From an uncultured Oscillospiraceae bacterium (GTDB taxonomy: Bacteria > Bacillota > Clostridia > Oscillospirales > Oscillospiraceae): a DNA stretch of 64,000 nt. The position numbers and the translations under genes are program-made. Shown here one piece after another: positions 33,580 through 41,433 of the stretch. Numbering within the stretch: position 1 is the stretch's first letter; every line of letters begins with the position of its first letter. The notes beneath the pieces are model-generated. The model made no database searches. It was not told the origin of the DNA and saw only the letters and a list, made by a program, of their open reading frames with translations. Location of the stretch: contig CANPYX010000006.1 in assembly GCA_947588955.1 (NCBI GenBank), positions 1 to 64,000 on the forward strand, read 5' to 3'.

Positions 33580-34098
33580 ATGGCAAATCCCATAGCTACC
33601 ATCGAAATGGAAAACGGCAAGGTCATCAAGGCCGAGCTCTACCCCGACATCGCGCCCATATCCGTCGCCAACTTCATCTCCCTGGCAAACAAGGGCTTTT
33701 ACAACGGGCTCATCTTCCACAGGGTCATAAAGGACTTCATGATCCAGGGCGGCTGCCCCCAGGGCCGCGGCACAGGCGGTCCCGGCTACTGCATAAAGGG
33801 CGAGTTTGACGCAAACGGCGTCCCGAACCCCTTAAAGCACGAGCGGGGCGTCCTCTCCATGGCGCGCACCAACGTGCCCGACTCGGCGGGCAGTCAGTTC
33901 TTCATCGTCCACGCCGACTCCCCCCATCTGGACGGACAGTACGCCGCTTTCGGCAAGGTCATCGAGGGCATGGACACGGTGGACGAGATCGCCTCCGTCC
34001 GTGTGGACTACAACGACAAGCCCCGCCAGCCCCAGGTGATGAAGTCCGTCACCGTGGATACCTTCGGCGTGGATTACGGCGAGCCCGCCAAGGTGTGA
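33580..34098 (+). CDS. Cyclophilin-type peptidyl-prolyl isomerase
   Basis: 172 aa, single domain, no signal peptide, so cytoplasmic. The cyclophilin core is clear: [27 protein letters not shown] with the catalytic Arg, then [18 protein letters not shown] and [15 protein letters not shown]. It catalyses cis-trans isomerisation of X-Pro bonds. AAAAGGAG precedes the ATG. It lies 15 nt after smpB and one base before the SDR gene, so a three-gene operon is likely. Confidence 0.95.
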   Translation: MANPIATIEMENGKVIKAELYPDIAPISVANFISLANKGFYNGLIFHRVIKDFMIQGGCPQGRGTGGPGYCIKGEFDANGVPNPLKHERGVLSMARTNVPDSAGSQFFIVHADSPHLDGQYAAFGKVIEGMDTVDEIASVRVDYNDKPRQPQVMKSVTVDTFGVDYGEPAKV

Positions 34099-34099
34099 G

Positions 34100-34855
34100 A
34101 TGAGGACGGCGATAATAACCGGCGCCTCCTCAGGGCTGGGCAGGGAGTACGCCCTTCAGCTTGCCGCAAACTTTCCAGAGGTTGAGCAGGTCTGGCTCAT
34201 AGCCCGGAGGAAGCCGCTTCTTGACGAGCTGGGAAAGCAGCTCTCCGTCCCGTACGTGAGCATACCGCTGGACCTCACCAGCTCCGGGGACCTGGAGCTT
34301 CTTTCGAGAAGGCTTGAGGACGAAAAGCCTGAGGTGACGGTGCTTGTAAACAGCGCCGGCTGTGGGTATCTCTCCAACGTGGCGGACACGGACCCCGCCC
34401 TTCTCTCCCGCATGACGGACCTTAACATCCGCGCGATGACGCTGGTCACGCGCGCGGCGCTGCCGTACATGCCTCAGGGCGGTCACATCGTAAATGTTAG
34501 CTCCATCGCCTCCTTCTGCCCCAACGCCAGAATGACGGTGTACAGCTCCACGAAGGCGTATGTTTCCAGCTTCTCGCTGGGTCTGAGGGAGGAGCTGCGG
34601 GAACGGAAAATCTCCGTCACCGCCGTGTGCTCGGGACCCATGGATACGGAATTTCTGGACATCGGGGGAATAACCGGCAACTCAAAGATGTTCAAGACCC
34701 TCCCCTACTGCGACCCCAAAAAGGTCGCCGCCGGAAGCTACCGCGCCGCCAAAAACGACCGCGCCTTCCACACCCCCCGAACCTTCTTCAAGCTCTACCG
34801 TTTCCTATCCAAAATAATCCCCGAAACCGTAATGGTAAAGCTTGCCAAAACCTGA
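34100..34855 (+). CDS. Short-chain dehydrogenase/reductase (SDR)
   Basis: 251 aa. The cofactor motif TGASSGLG starts at residue 7 and LVNSAGCGY gives the N-x-A-G element. The catalytic Ser lies in IVNVSSIASF and Y-x-x-x-K in YSSTKAY. The Arg pair in ARRK after the second strand suggests NADP(H). The substrate is unknown. It starts one base after the cyclophilin stop and shares its transcript. Confidence 0.9.
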   Translation: MRTAIITGASSGLGREYALQLAANFPEVEQVWLIARRKPLLDELGKQLSVPYVSIPLDLTSSGDLELLSRRLEDEKPEVTVLVNSAGCGYLSNVADTDPALLSRMTDLNIRAMTLVTRAALPYMPQGGHIVNVSSIASFCPNARMTVYSSTKAYVSSFSLGLREELRERKISVTAVCSGPMDTEFLDIGGITGNSKMFKTLPYCDPKKVAAGSYRAAKNDRAFHTPRTFFKLYRFLSKIIPETVMVKLAKT

Positions 34856-34947
34856 AATCACACAAAATCCCCCCGCGCACAAGCGAAGCAATGTTCGCCA
34901 AAATTCGCGAAGCGAATAAATTTAAATCACACTACCTCTTTAACCCC

Positions 34948-35072
34948 CAAATCGGAGCCCAGCGCCAGCGGGTCCGATTTGGAAAGGAGGAGCGAAGTCA
35001 GCGCCTGAGCCCAGAGGCAGTCGCCTTTGGCGTCTGCCTCTGGGCGAGGTAAAGCGACTTCCGCGACGACGC
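34948..35072 (+). repeat. R1 two-hairpin repeat, copy b, abutting tmRNA
   Basis: First hairpin CCAAATCGGA/TCCGATTTGG, second CCCAGAGGCAG/CTGCCTCTGGG (long and nearly perfect), with the R1 linkers GGAGGAGCGAAGTC, GCGCCTGAGCC and GGCGAGGTAAAGCGACTTC. It ends one or two bases before the 5' end of mature tmRNA and fills most of the 34856-35073 gap, in which no gene is seen. Confidence 0.85.
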
Positions 35073-35073
35073 C

Positions 35074-35428
35074 GGGGGCGTACCGGTTTCGACGGGGACG
35101 CGGAAATTTGAATAGCGGGCGGATGCGCCTGACATCCTTAAAACGGGCAGCTATAAATTAAAGAACAACGATTACGCTGTTCCTGTCGCTGCTTAAGCAG
35201 TGACCGTTCCACCCCGGAGGTCAACGGCCGGGGATGGGGCGTCGACTTAGTTGAGAACGTGAGCGCGGTAAGCTTTGCCCGCGCCATGCACAATGAAGCT
35301 ACCAACCTTACAGGCGTGACGGCTTGCCTGTAAGCGCGGGAACCGGGGCGACCCGAAATAACCGTCTGCGCCCGGAGAGGTTCAAACGGATGTGTTTTCG
35401 GACAGGGGTTCAACTCCCCTCGCCTCCA
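35074..35428 (+). ncRNA. ssrA: Transfer-messenger RNA (tmRNA)
   Basis: About 355 nt. The 5' end GGGGGCGTACCGGTTTCGACG and 3' end CTCCCCTCGCCTCCA form the tRNA-like acceptor (GGGGGCG with CGCCTCC) and T arm (GGGTTCAACTCCC). The tag frame ends in codons for NNDYAVPVAA before TAA, a typical degron ending in Ala-Ala. The resume codon is uncertain; in frame the tag could begin GSYKLKNNDY. CCA is not fully encoded and would be added. It rescues stalled ribosomes with SmpB. A terminator follows at once, and an R1 repeat abuts the 5' end. Confidence 0.96.
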
Positions 35429-35430
35429 TT

Positions 35431-35464
35431 TAAAAAAAGACCGCCGGGGGGCGGTCTTTTTTTT
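35431..35464 (+). terminator. Intrinsic terminator of tmRNA
   Basis: AAAAAAAGACCGCC and GGCGGTCTTTTTTTT around a short G-rich loop, starting 2 nt after the tmRNA end. Confidence 0.92.
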
Positions 35465-35465
35465 A

Positions 35466-35660
35466 AATTGTCGAAAAAGCCCTGACGGGCTTTTTCGACA
35501 AGGGGAAACGTGCGAAAAGATTTTCGGAAACGTCTGCGGACGTTTCCGAAAATCTTTTCTGCTGTCGCGCGACGCGCGTGACCCGAAGGGTCACACACTT
35601 GCGCGACAAAAGGTGATTTTTCCGACGTACATGCCGCCGGAAAAATATTGGATTTGGGGG
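35466..35660 (-). repeat. R2 hairpin-array repeat, copy 3 (minus orientation)
   Basis: It reads on the minus strand. H4 is TTGTCGAAAAAGCCC/GGGCTTTTTCGACAA next to the tmRNA terminator. H3 carries GGAAACGTC/GACGTTTCC, H2 is GTGTGACCC/GGGTCACGC, and H1 is TTTTTCCGGCG/CGTCGGAAAAA. It fills most of 35429-35763. Confidence 0.85.
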
Positions 35661-35681
35661 TTTTTGACTGACTGAAAATTT

Positions 35682-35711
35682 CCGTTCGATTGGCTTGCGC
35701 AAGTCGAACGG
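35682..35711. promoter_or_regulatory. Operator-like inverted repeat of the toxin-antitoxin pair
   Basis: CCGTTCGA and TCGAACGG flank an inner palindrome CTTGCGCAAG, and the -35 box lies within it. The position fits autorepression by the Phd-type antitoxin. Confidence 0.65.
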
Positions 35712-35723
35712 TTTTGGTATAAT
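35695..35723 (+). promoter_or_regulatory. Promoter of the toxin-antitoxin pair
   Basis: TTGCGC, 17 nt, TATAAT, 40 nt upstream of the antitoxin ATG. Confidence 0.7.
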
Positions 35724-35763
35724 ATTTATGAGGACATCACCGTCTGTGAAAGGAGGCCTCACG

Positions 35764-35979
35764 ATGTCTATTTCAGCCACAGAATTGAAGCTCAACTTGG
35801 GAAAATACCTTCAGCTTGCCGAGAGCGAGGACATTTACATCACCCGAAACGGCAAGGTCATCGCAAAGCTGTCCAACCCCTATCAGGACCGGGTGGATGC
35901 GGTCAAGTCCCTCTACGGCTTTTTGCCCGCCGATGTGACGCCGGAGGAGGCTCGGAATGAGAGGCTGGACAGGATATGA
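35764..35979 (+). CDS. Phd/YefM-type antitoxin
   Basis: 71 aa. The N-terminus SISATELKLNLGKYLQLAES, then EDIYITRNGKVIAKLSNP, is the Phd/YefM DNA-binding fold. The C-terminal part (about 45-71) would wrap the toxin. It should bind the PIN toxin and, with it, the operator upstream. AAAGGAGG lies before ATG 35764; the frame from 35695 runs through the promoter and is rejected. Its stop overlaps the toxin start (ATGA). Confidence 0.9.
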   Translation: MSISATELKLNLGKYLQLAESEDIYITRNGKVIAKLSNPYQDRVDAVKSLYGFLPADVTPEEARNERLDRI

Positions 35980-36404
35980 GGGTATTGCTTGACACCTGCG
36001 TTGTCGTGGATTTTCTGCAGCGGCGGGAACCGTTCTGTGACGACGCCTACGCAATCTTCCTGGCGGCGGCAAATCGCCGCTTTGACGGTTTCGTAACGGC
36101 CAAGTTCCTGACGGACATCTACTACCTGACCCACCGGTTTACCCATGACGACCGTGAGACCCGCAAGGTGCTTTCCACTCTGCTTATCCCGCTGGACCTT
36201 CTTGACACGGCGGGGCTCGACTGCCGGAAGGCGATCTCGTCTGACGTCTCGGATTTTGAGGACGCGGTCATGGCAGAGACTGCCCTGCGCGCGGGGATGG
36301 ACCTTATCGTCACGAGAAATGTGGGGGACTACGCCAGGTCCCCCGTCCCGGTGTGTACACCGTCTGAGCTTTTGACTGCGCTGGGAGCAAATGATGAATC
36401 ATAA
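35976..36404 (+). CDS. PIN-domain toxin (VapC-like ribonuclease)
   Basis: 142 aa. The PIN acidic residues are present: Asp in LLDTCVVVDFL (residue 6), Glu/Asp in DFEDAVMAETAL near 92-98 and Asp in LIVTRNVGDY near 117. These bind Mg/Mn for RNA cleavage; VapC toxins often cut tRNA or rRNA, but the target here is unknown. Its ATG overlaps the antitoxin stop by 4 nt. A perfect terminator hairpin covers its last codons. Confidence 0.9.
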   Translation: MRVLLDTCVVVDFLQRREPFCDDAYAIFLAAANRRFDGFVTAKFLTDIYYLTHRFTHDDRETRKVLSTLLIPLDLLDTAGLDCRKAISSDVSDFEDAVMAETALRAGMDLIVTRNVGDYARSPVPVCTPSELLTALGANDES

Positions 36405-36431
36405 CCCCTGGTTTACCGGGGGTTATGATTC
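36396..36431. terminator. Bidirectional hairpin after the PIN toxin
   Basis: GAATCATAACCCC and GGGGTTATGATTC, a perfect 13-bp stem with a 10-nt loop. It overlaps the toxin stop and lies 17 nt from the end of the convergent anti-sigma gene. Confidence 0.75.
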
Positions 36432-36448
36432 TTATTCCATTATGCTCC

Positions 36449-37384
36449 TCATGTCTCGAAGTATGATAGCAGGGCGGTGAAGATGTTATTCGGGACTTGG
36501 AGGGTGATGTCGTAGAAGTTTTCTATGCGGACGTAGCCGTTTTTCAGGAGGCGGAGCTCAATGGGGATGCCGTTGGTCAGGTACAGGTACATGTGGTAAA
36601 GCTCCATTCCGTCGTAGAGGTCCTGGCCTTCCTCAAGGGGGATGTCCTCCGTCAGCATGAATTCCGCCTCATCAGCGGCGCGGATAAAGGACTCCAGGGC
36701 TTCGGCGGCGTCGGGAGGAAGAGTGCGGATGTCATGGGTCTCGCCCTCGGACTCCATGGCGTTCCATGAGGCACGGGTCTCGTACTCCACCCGGTCCAGG
36801 TTCTCGGAAACGCGCAGTCTGTCCTCCAGTATTTCGGAGCCGTATTTGACTGTGAGGCCGCTGGAGCAGACATAGAGCTCAAGGGTGTCGCCATGGCGGT
36901 TCATGCACAGCATGAAGGAGGGATCGCAGCCGTCCACCGTGTAGACGTCGCCGCCCACGGAGCCGGCAAGCTCCGCGCAGTCGTCAATGCTGTCGGGGGC
37001 GTTGTACTCGCCGATGGACCCGTCAGCCGTGCCCAGCCTCTCGCCCTTCAGGTCCGTGCGGCCCTCCAGGTCCCTGTAAAACGTGTACACCCTGCCCTGA
37101 TATATGAAGAAGGCAATCATGTTGTATGTCTCGCCGGGCCTGGGGAGGCGAATGTCCGTCGGCGGGATCACGACTCCGTCCTCGGTCATATAGGCGCCCA
37201 CGCCGGTGCTGCTTTCCGGGCTTTTTCGCAAGATGGTCAGCGCCGATATGACGACGGCGAGGCACGCCGCGGCGGCGATAAACGGCAGGACGCGGTTTTT
37301 TGCCTTGCGGCGGTAACGGTACGCCTGGTCGATATAGGTAAGGTCCAGCTCGCCCAGGGCGTTTGAAAAGGTCTCAACGTTCAC
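36449..37384 (-). CDS. Membrane anti-sigma-like protein of an ECF pair
   Basis: 311 aa. A short cytoplasmic N-terminus (residues 1-32) is followed by one membrane segment (about 33-52, VLPFIAAAACLAVVISALTI). The rest (53-311) is a large extracellular domain that I do not recognise. This topology and its 4-nt overlap with the sigma gene indicate a regulator of that sigma factor. The N-terminus is too short for a typical zinc-binding anti-sigma domain, and no H-x3-C-x2-C motif is seen. The extracellular part may sense wall or membrane state. Confidence 0.7.
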   Translation of the reverse strand: MNVETFSNALGELDLTYIDQAYRYRRKAKNRVLPFIAAAACLAVVISALTILRKSPESSTGVGAYMTEDGVVIPPTDIRLPRPGETYNMIAFFIYQGRVYTFYRDLEGRTDLKGERLGTADGSIGEYNAPDSIDDCAELAGSVGGDVYTVDGCDPSFMLCMNRHGDTLELYVCSSGLTVKYGSEILEDRLRVSENLDRVEYETRASWNAMESEGETHDIRTLPPDAAEALESFIRAADEAEFMLTEDIPLEEGQDLYDGMELYHMYLYLTNGIPIELRLLKNGYVRIENFYDITLQVPNNIFTALLSYFET

Positions 37385-37938
37385 AGCTCCACTCCCCTTT
37401 CCAAGAGATGATCTTTAAGCTTTTTCCTTATTCTCGTGAGCCTCACCGTGACGGTCTTCTCAGTTATACCCACCGCCACGGCAATATCCCGGCAGCTCTC
37501 GGCGAACCAGTAGCGCCGCAGGAACACCGCCCGATTTTCCCGCGACAGGGTGTCAAGAAAGCCGGCGATGATACCGGCAAGCTCCTTCGCCTCCAGCTCC
37601 GTCTCCGGGGTGGAGCCTGAGCGGAGGATGTCGCCCAGCTCCTCCATCGCCACGGTGTAGGCGGAGCCGCGCTTTGCCGCAATTCCTCGGCGGTACGCTT
37701 TCAGGGAGACGTTTCTGACGATGCGCATCAGGTACGCCGAGAGCTTTTCGGGGCGCTCCGGCGGGATGGCGTTCCACACGCCCAAATACGCGTCGTTCAC
37801 GCACTCCCTGGCGTCCTCAGCGTCTCCCACGATGGCGCGGGACAGGTTGAGGCAGGCGGCGCCGTATTTTTTGTCCAGCTCCCCTATGGCGTCCTCGGAG
37901 CGGGAAAAGAGGAGCTCTATGATACCGTTGTCGTCCAA
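37381..37938 (-). CDS. ECF-type RNA polymerase sigma factor
   Basis: 185 aa. Region 2 (about 10-80) carries DAEDARECVNDAYLGVWNAI and LSAYLMRIVRNVSLKAYR. Region 4 (about 125-180) carries VFLRRYWFAESCRDIAVAVGITEKTVTVRLTRIRKKLK. It redirects RNA polymerase to a small regulon. The start appears to be TTG at 37938, 12 nt after a strong AAAGGAGG; no ATG is near. It overlaps the anti-sigma gene by 4 nt (ATGA). Confidence 0.9.
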   Translation of the reverse strand: MDDNGIIELLFSRSEDAIGELDKKYGAACLNLSRAIVGDAEDARECVNDAYLGVWNAIPPERPEKLSAYLMRIVRNVSLKAYRRGIAAKRGSAYTVAMEELGDILRSGSTPETELEAKELAGIIAGFLDTLSRENRAVFLRRYWFAESCRDIAVAVGITEKTVTVRLTRIRKKLKDHLLERGVEL

Positions 37939-38018
37939 GCTGTTCCACCTCCTTTACTTATCTACTACCATTTTCGCACAAAATACTACACAGGTAAAGC
38001 CGTTTTTTAAGTTTCGGC

Positions 38019-38047
38019 TTTACATCTCCGGTCCGGCGACGTATAAT
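38019..38047 (+). promoter_or_regulatory. Promoter of the alpha-galactoside operon
   Basis: TTTACA, 17 nt, TATAAT. The transcript would start near 38054, at the beginning of an imperfect inverted repeat. Confidence 0.75.
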
Positions 38048-38049
38048 TG

Positions 38050-38118
38050 AAAATGGGAAAGGCCCCTGCCGGTCGGGAGAAGCGGCAGCACGCGTGATTT
38101 TGGCATTTCCCAATTTTT
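38050..38118 (+). promoter_or_regulatory. Structured leader of the alpha-galactoside operon
   Basis: AAAATGGGAAAGGCC and GGCATTTCCCAATTTT form a long imperfect stem that encloses CTGCCG/CGGCAG. It spans the start site to about 20 nt before the symporter ATG, and could be an operator pair or an RNA control element. No known riboswitch class is recognised. Confidence 0.45.
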
Positions 38119-38137
38119 AAACGGAGGAGAGAAACAA

Positions 38138-39520
38138 ATGAAGCTTACACGTTCGCAAAAAATCGCCTTCGGCATCGGCGCCGTGGGGAAGGACATGGTG
38201 TACGCGCTGTCTGCGACCTACGTCATGTTCTACTACCAGGACCTTCTGGGCCTGTCGCCCACCTTTGTTGGGCTCATACTGATGATCGCCAGGGTGTTTG
38301 ACGCCCTCAACGACCCCTTTATGGGCATTCTCGTGGCGAAGACAAAGACCCGCTGGGGCAGGTTCCGCCCGTGGCTCCTGTCCGGCACGGTGCTCAACGC
38401 CTTCACACTCTACGCCCTCTTTTCCGCGCCGGATTTGAAGGGCGCGGGGCTCATGATATTCTTCACCGTTGTATACATACTCTGGGGCGTCACCTACACC
38501 ATGATGGACATACCCTACTGGTCCATGATCCCCGCCATAACCTCCACCCCCTCCGACAGGGAGAACCTCTCCGTCATCGGCCGCACCTGCGCCGGCGTAG
38601 GCTCCGCGCTAATTACCGTTGGCACCGTGAAGATCGTTGAGATCATCGGCGGCGGCAACGACAAGCTTGGCTTCGGCCTCTTCGCCCTCATCGTGGCGGT
38701 CATATTCGTCGTCACCGAGGTCATATGCGTTTTGAAGGTGAAGGAGCACGACATCGGGAGAATGGAGACCTCCACCGTCCCCCAGATGTTCAAGGCGCTT
38801 TTCCGCAACGACCAGGCGATGATAACGGTGCTGTCCATACTCCTCATAAACGCCGCGCTCTACCTCACCTCAAACCTTGTCATTTACTTCTTCAAATACG
38901 ACATCGGCGGCTCCGACTGGCACGACAGCTACACCCTCTTCACCCTTGTTGGCGGCGTGTTCCAGATCCTCGGCATGATGGTGGTCTATCCCCTGCTGAG
39001 GAAAAAATTCGGCAACACCCAGATATTCAAGGCGGCGCTGGGCACCGCGATGCTGGGCTACGCTTTGATCCTCGCCGTGTGCTTCGCGGGACTTGCGGAC
39101 AACATGGCGCTCATATGCGTGTGCGGCGCGCTGGTCTTTGCCGCCAACGGAATACTCACCGTCCTCACCACCGTGTTCCTCTCCAGCTCCGTTGACTACG
39201 GCGAGCTCAAGACGGGAAAGCGGGAGGAGTCGGTGATATTCTCCATGCAGACCTTCGTGGTCAAGGCGGCGTCGGGGCTCGCGGTGTTCATAACCGGCAT
39301 AGGGCTCGATCTCATCGGGCTTGTGGGCAACGCCGACGAGACGGGCGAAATCGCCGCCCAGTCCTCCTCCACCATCATGGGTCTGCGCCTGCTCATGACC
39401 GTTCTGCCCATCATCGGGCTTGTGACGGCGTTCATCTTCTTTGTCAAAAAGTTCACCCTCACCGACGCCAAGGTCCAGGAGATAGCCGACACCCTGAGCA
39501 AAAAGAAGGAGGCGGAGTGA
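38138..39520 (+). CDS. GPH-family sugar:cation symporter (MelB-like)
   Basis: 460 aa, about 12 membrane segments. The MelB-type N-terminus KIAFGIGAVGKDMVYALS and the loop after the second segment, VFDALNDPFMGILVAKTKTRWGRFRPW, contain the Asp residues used for cation coupling and the family R-x-G-R-x-R-P-W. It should import an alpha-galactoside (melibiose or raffinose type) or similar sugar with Na+ or H+. It starts after GGAGGAG and overlaps the alpha-galactosidase gene by one base, so uptake and hydrolysis are coupled. Confidence 0.9.
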   Translation: MKLTRSQKIAFGIGAVGKDMVYALSATYVMFYYQDLLGLSPTFVGLILMIARVFDALNDPFMGILVAKTKTRWGRFRPWLLSGTVLNAFTLYALFSAPDLKGAGLMIFFTVVYILWGVTYTMMDIPYWSMIPAITSTPSDRENLSVIGRTCAGVGSALITVGTVKIVEIIGGGNDKLGFGLFALIVAVIFVVTEVICVLKVKEHDIGRMETSTVPQMFKALFRNDQAMITVLSILLINAALYLTSNLVIYFFKYDIGGSDWHDSYTLFTLVGGVFQILGMMVVYPLLRKKFGNTQIFKAALGTAMLGYALILAVCFAGLADNMALICVCGALVFAANGILTVLTTVFLSSSVDYGELKTGKREESVIFSMQTFVVKAASGLAVFITGIGLDLIGLVGNADETGEIAAQSSSTIMGLRLLMTVLPIIGLVTAFIFFVKKFTLTDAKVQEIADTLSKKKEAE

Positions 39521-41121
39521 TGCTTCTCACCTGGAAGGCGGCGGTTGACACCCCCTCTGGGGTCGTGACCGTCTCCGGGAGCCGGAGCTTCGACTGGAAC
39601 AGCGAAATTCACATATCCGCCGCCTTGCCTGAGGGCAAAATTTCCTCCGTCACGGCAAGGGTGGTGCTCACTGCCTCGGAGCACAGCAGGATATTCATGA
39701 ACGGCTACCAGACCTGGACCTCCTGCCCTGAATACTCCGTCCGGGACAGGATACCTGGGCTCTCCGCCATGCCGGGGGCGCTTGTGGAAAAGTACGGCTT
39801 TGACAGGTACGGGGATTACCACTTTGTAAAATACCCCAACCGCCCCGGCGTGACCCACGGGTTCTCCTGGTGCTACATAAGAAACCGCGACAGCTTCAGG
39901 CTCCTGGCGTCCCTGGACGAGGCGCCGGGGTACACCATGTTCACCTACGACGCGGACATAAGCCTCATGCGTTTGGAGCGTGACTGCGCCGGCATAAAAT
40001 GCGGCGGGGAGTACAGGCTTTTTGACCTCTACGCCGGCAAAGGCACGGAGGCGGAGGTCTTTGACGGCTGGTTTGCCGCCATGGGCGTCAGGGCGCTTCC
40101 GACGGAGCCCATATACGGCTACACCAGCTGGTACAACAGGTTCACGGACATAACCGAGGACACCATCAGGGCGGACCTTGCCGGGTGCAAAACTCTCCTT
40201 TCCCCTGGGGACCTGTTTCAGATAGACGACGGCTGGGAGCCCAACGTGGGCGACTGGCTGGAGTGTGACAGCGCCCGCTTCCCCTCCGGAATGAGGGCGC
40301 TGGCGGAGGAGATACACTCCGCCGGCTTCAAGGCGGGGCTGTGGCTGGCGCCGTTTGTGGCGAGGAAGGGCTCGGAGCTTGAGAGGCTCCACCCGGACTG
40401 GCTTTTGAAGGTAAACGGCGAGCCCTGGTCCCTGGGCTCCAACTGGGGCGGGTTCTACTCCCTGGACATTGATAAGCCCCAGGTTGAGGAATACCTGCGG
40501 CAGGTGTTTGACCGGGTCATAAACGAGTGGGGCTTTGACCTTTTGAAGCTCGATTTCCTCTACGGCGCGGCGCCCTTCGGGACTGACACCGAGACGCGCG
40601 CCGCCAGAATGATACGCGCTTTGGACCTTTTGCGCGAAATCTGCGGCGGCACCCCCATTTTGGGCTGCGGCGTCCCCGTTATGCCCGCCTTCGGGAGGGT
40701 GGAGTACTGCCGGATAAGCTGTGACGTGTGCCTCACCTGGGACGACAAGCCCTTCATGCGCCTTGCCCACAGGGAGCGGGTCAGCACGAAAAACGCCATA
40801 CTCAACACACTTTTCCGCCGTGAGCTCAACGGCAGAGCGCACTTAAATGACCCGGACGTGTTCTTCCTCAGGGACGGGAACATGGGGCTTCGGGACGACC
40901 AAAAGCTCCTGCTCGCCCGTGTCAACGCCCTTTTCGGCGGCGTTCTGCTCATATCCGACGACCCCGCGGAGTATACCGACGCCCAGAGAGAGCTCTACCG
41001 GGAGCTGAGGCGCCTCTCCCGCGCCGAAAACGTCGCCTTCGACGCTGACAACCTGGAGATCTCCTTCACCCTCGACGGCGAGGACTACAAGCTTCCGGTG
41101 CCCGGCGAACAATTTTATTAA
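39520..41121 (+). CDS. GH36-type alpha-galactosidase (clan GH-D)
   Basis: 533 aa, short for GH36 (about 700). The active-site strands are FQIDDGWEPNVGDWLE near residue 229, LLKLDFLYGAAPFG near 345 (the nucleophile Asp in K-L-D-F), and CRISCDVCLTWDD near 402 (a likely acid/base Asp). There is no signal peptide, so it acts on imported sugar in the cytoplasm. AAGGAGG lies 7 nt before ATG 39520; a GTG directly upstream could also serve. The MelB-like partner just before it supports alpha-galactoside use. No regulator is adjacent. Confidence 0.85.
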   Translation: MLLTWKAAVDTPSGVVTVSGSRSFDWNSEIHISAALPEGKISSVTARVVLTASEHSRIFMNGYQTWTSCPEYSVRDRIPGLSAMPGALVEKYGFDRYGDYHFVKYPNRPGVTHGFSWCYIRNRDSFRLLASLDEAPGYTMFTYDADISLMRLERDCAGIKCGGEYRLFDLYAGKGTEAEVFDGWFAAMGVRALPTEPIYGYTSWYNRFTDITEDTIRADLAGCKTLLSPGDLFQIDDGWEPNVGDWLECDSARFPSGMRALAEEIHSAGFKAGLWLAPFVARKGSELERLHPDWLLKVNGEPWSLGSNWGGFYSLDIDKPQVEEYLRQVFDRVINEWGFDLLKLDFLYGAAPFGTDTETRAARMIRALDLLREICGGTPILGCGVPVMPAFGRVEYCRISCDVCLTWDDKPFMRLAHRERVSTKNAILNTLFRRELNGRAHLNDPDVFFLRDGNMGLRDDQKLLLARVNALFGGVLLISDDPAEYTDAQRELYRELRRLSRAENVAFDADNLEISFTLDGEDYKLPVPGEQFY

Positions 41122-41162
41122 TCGTCCCAAAATAGTCAGGAACCTTTTGGGAAAGTAAAAAA

Positions 41163-41354
41163 CTCAAAATTTAATATTTTTCCGGCGGCATGTACGTCGG
41201 AAAAATCACCTTTTGTTTTGCAAGTGTGCGCCCCTTCGGGGCGTGCGCGCAGCAAAACGGCAGGAAATCCCCCGCGAAAGGTCCGCAGACCTTTCGTGGG
41301 GGATTTCCGCACGTTCCCCTTTGTCAAAAAAGGGCAAAGCCCTTTTTTGACAAG
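41163..41354 (+). repeat. R2 hairpin-array repeat, copy 4
   Basis: H1 is as in copy 1, H2 is GCGCCCCTTCGGGGCGTGCGC-like, H3 carries GCGAAAGGTC/GACCTTTCGTG with an outer GAAATCCCCC/GGGGGATTTC, and H4 is TTGTCAAAAAAGGGC/GCCCTTTTTTGACAA. H3 and H4 differ strongly from the other copies and stay paired. It fills 41122-41433 apart from the upstream region of the next gene. Confidence 0.85.
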
Positions 41355-41433
41355 TTAATTTATACAAATTTTGTGTTGCTTTTTGTGGATTTTTCTGTTA
41401 AAATATAAAATACGGAAAAAGGAGGAAATTATT

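Noticed and set aside
35138..35413. A 91-aa minus-strand frame.
   Set aside because: It lies opposite tmRNA.
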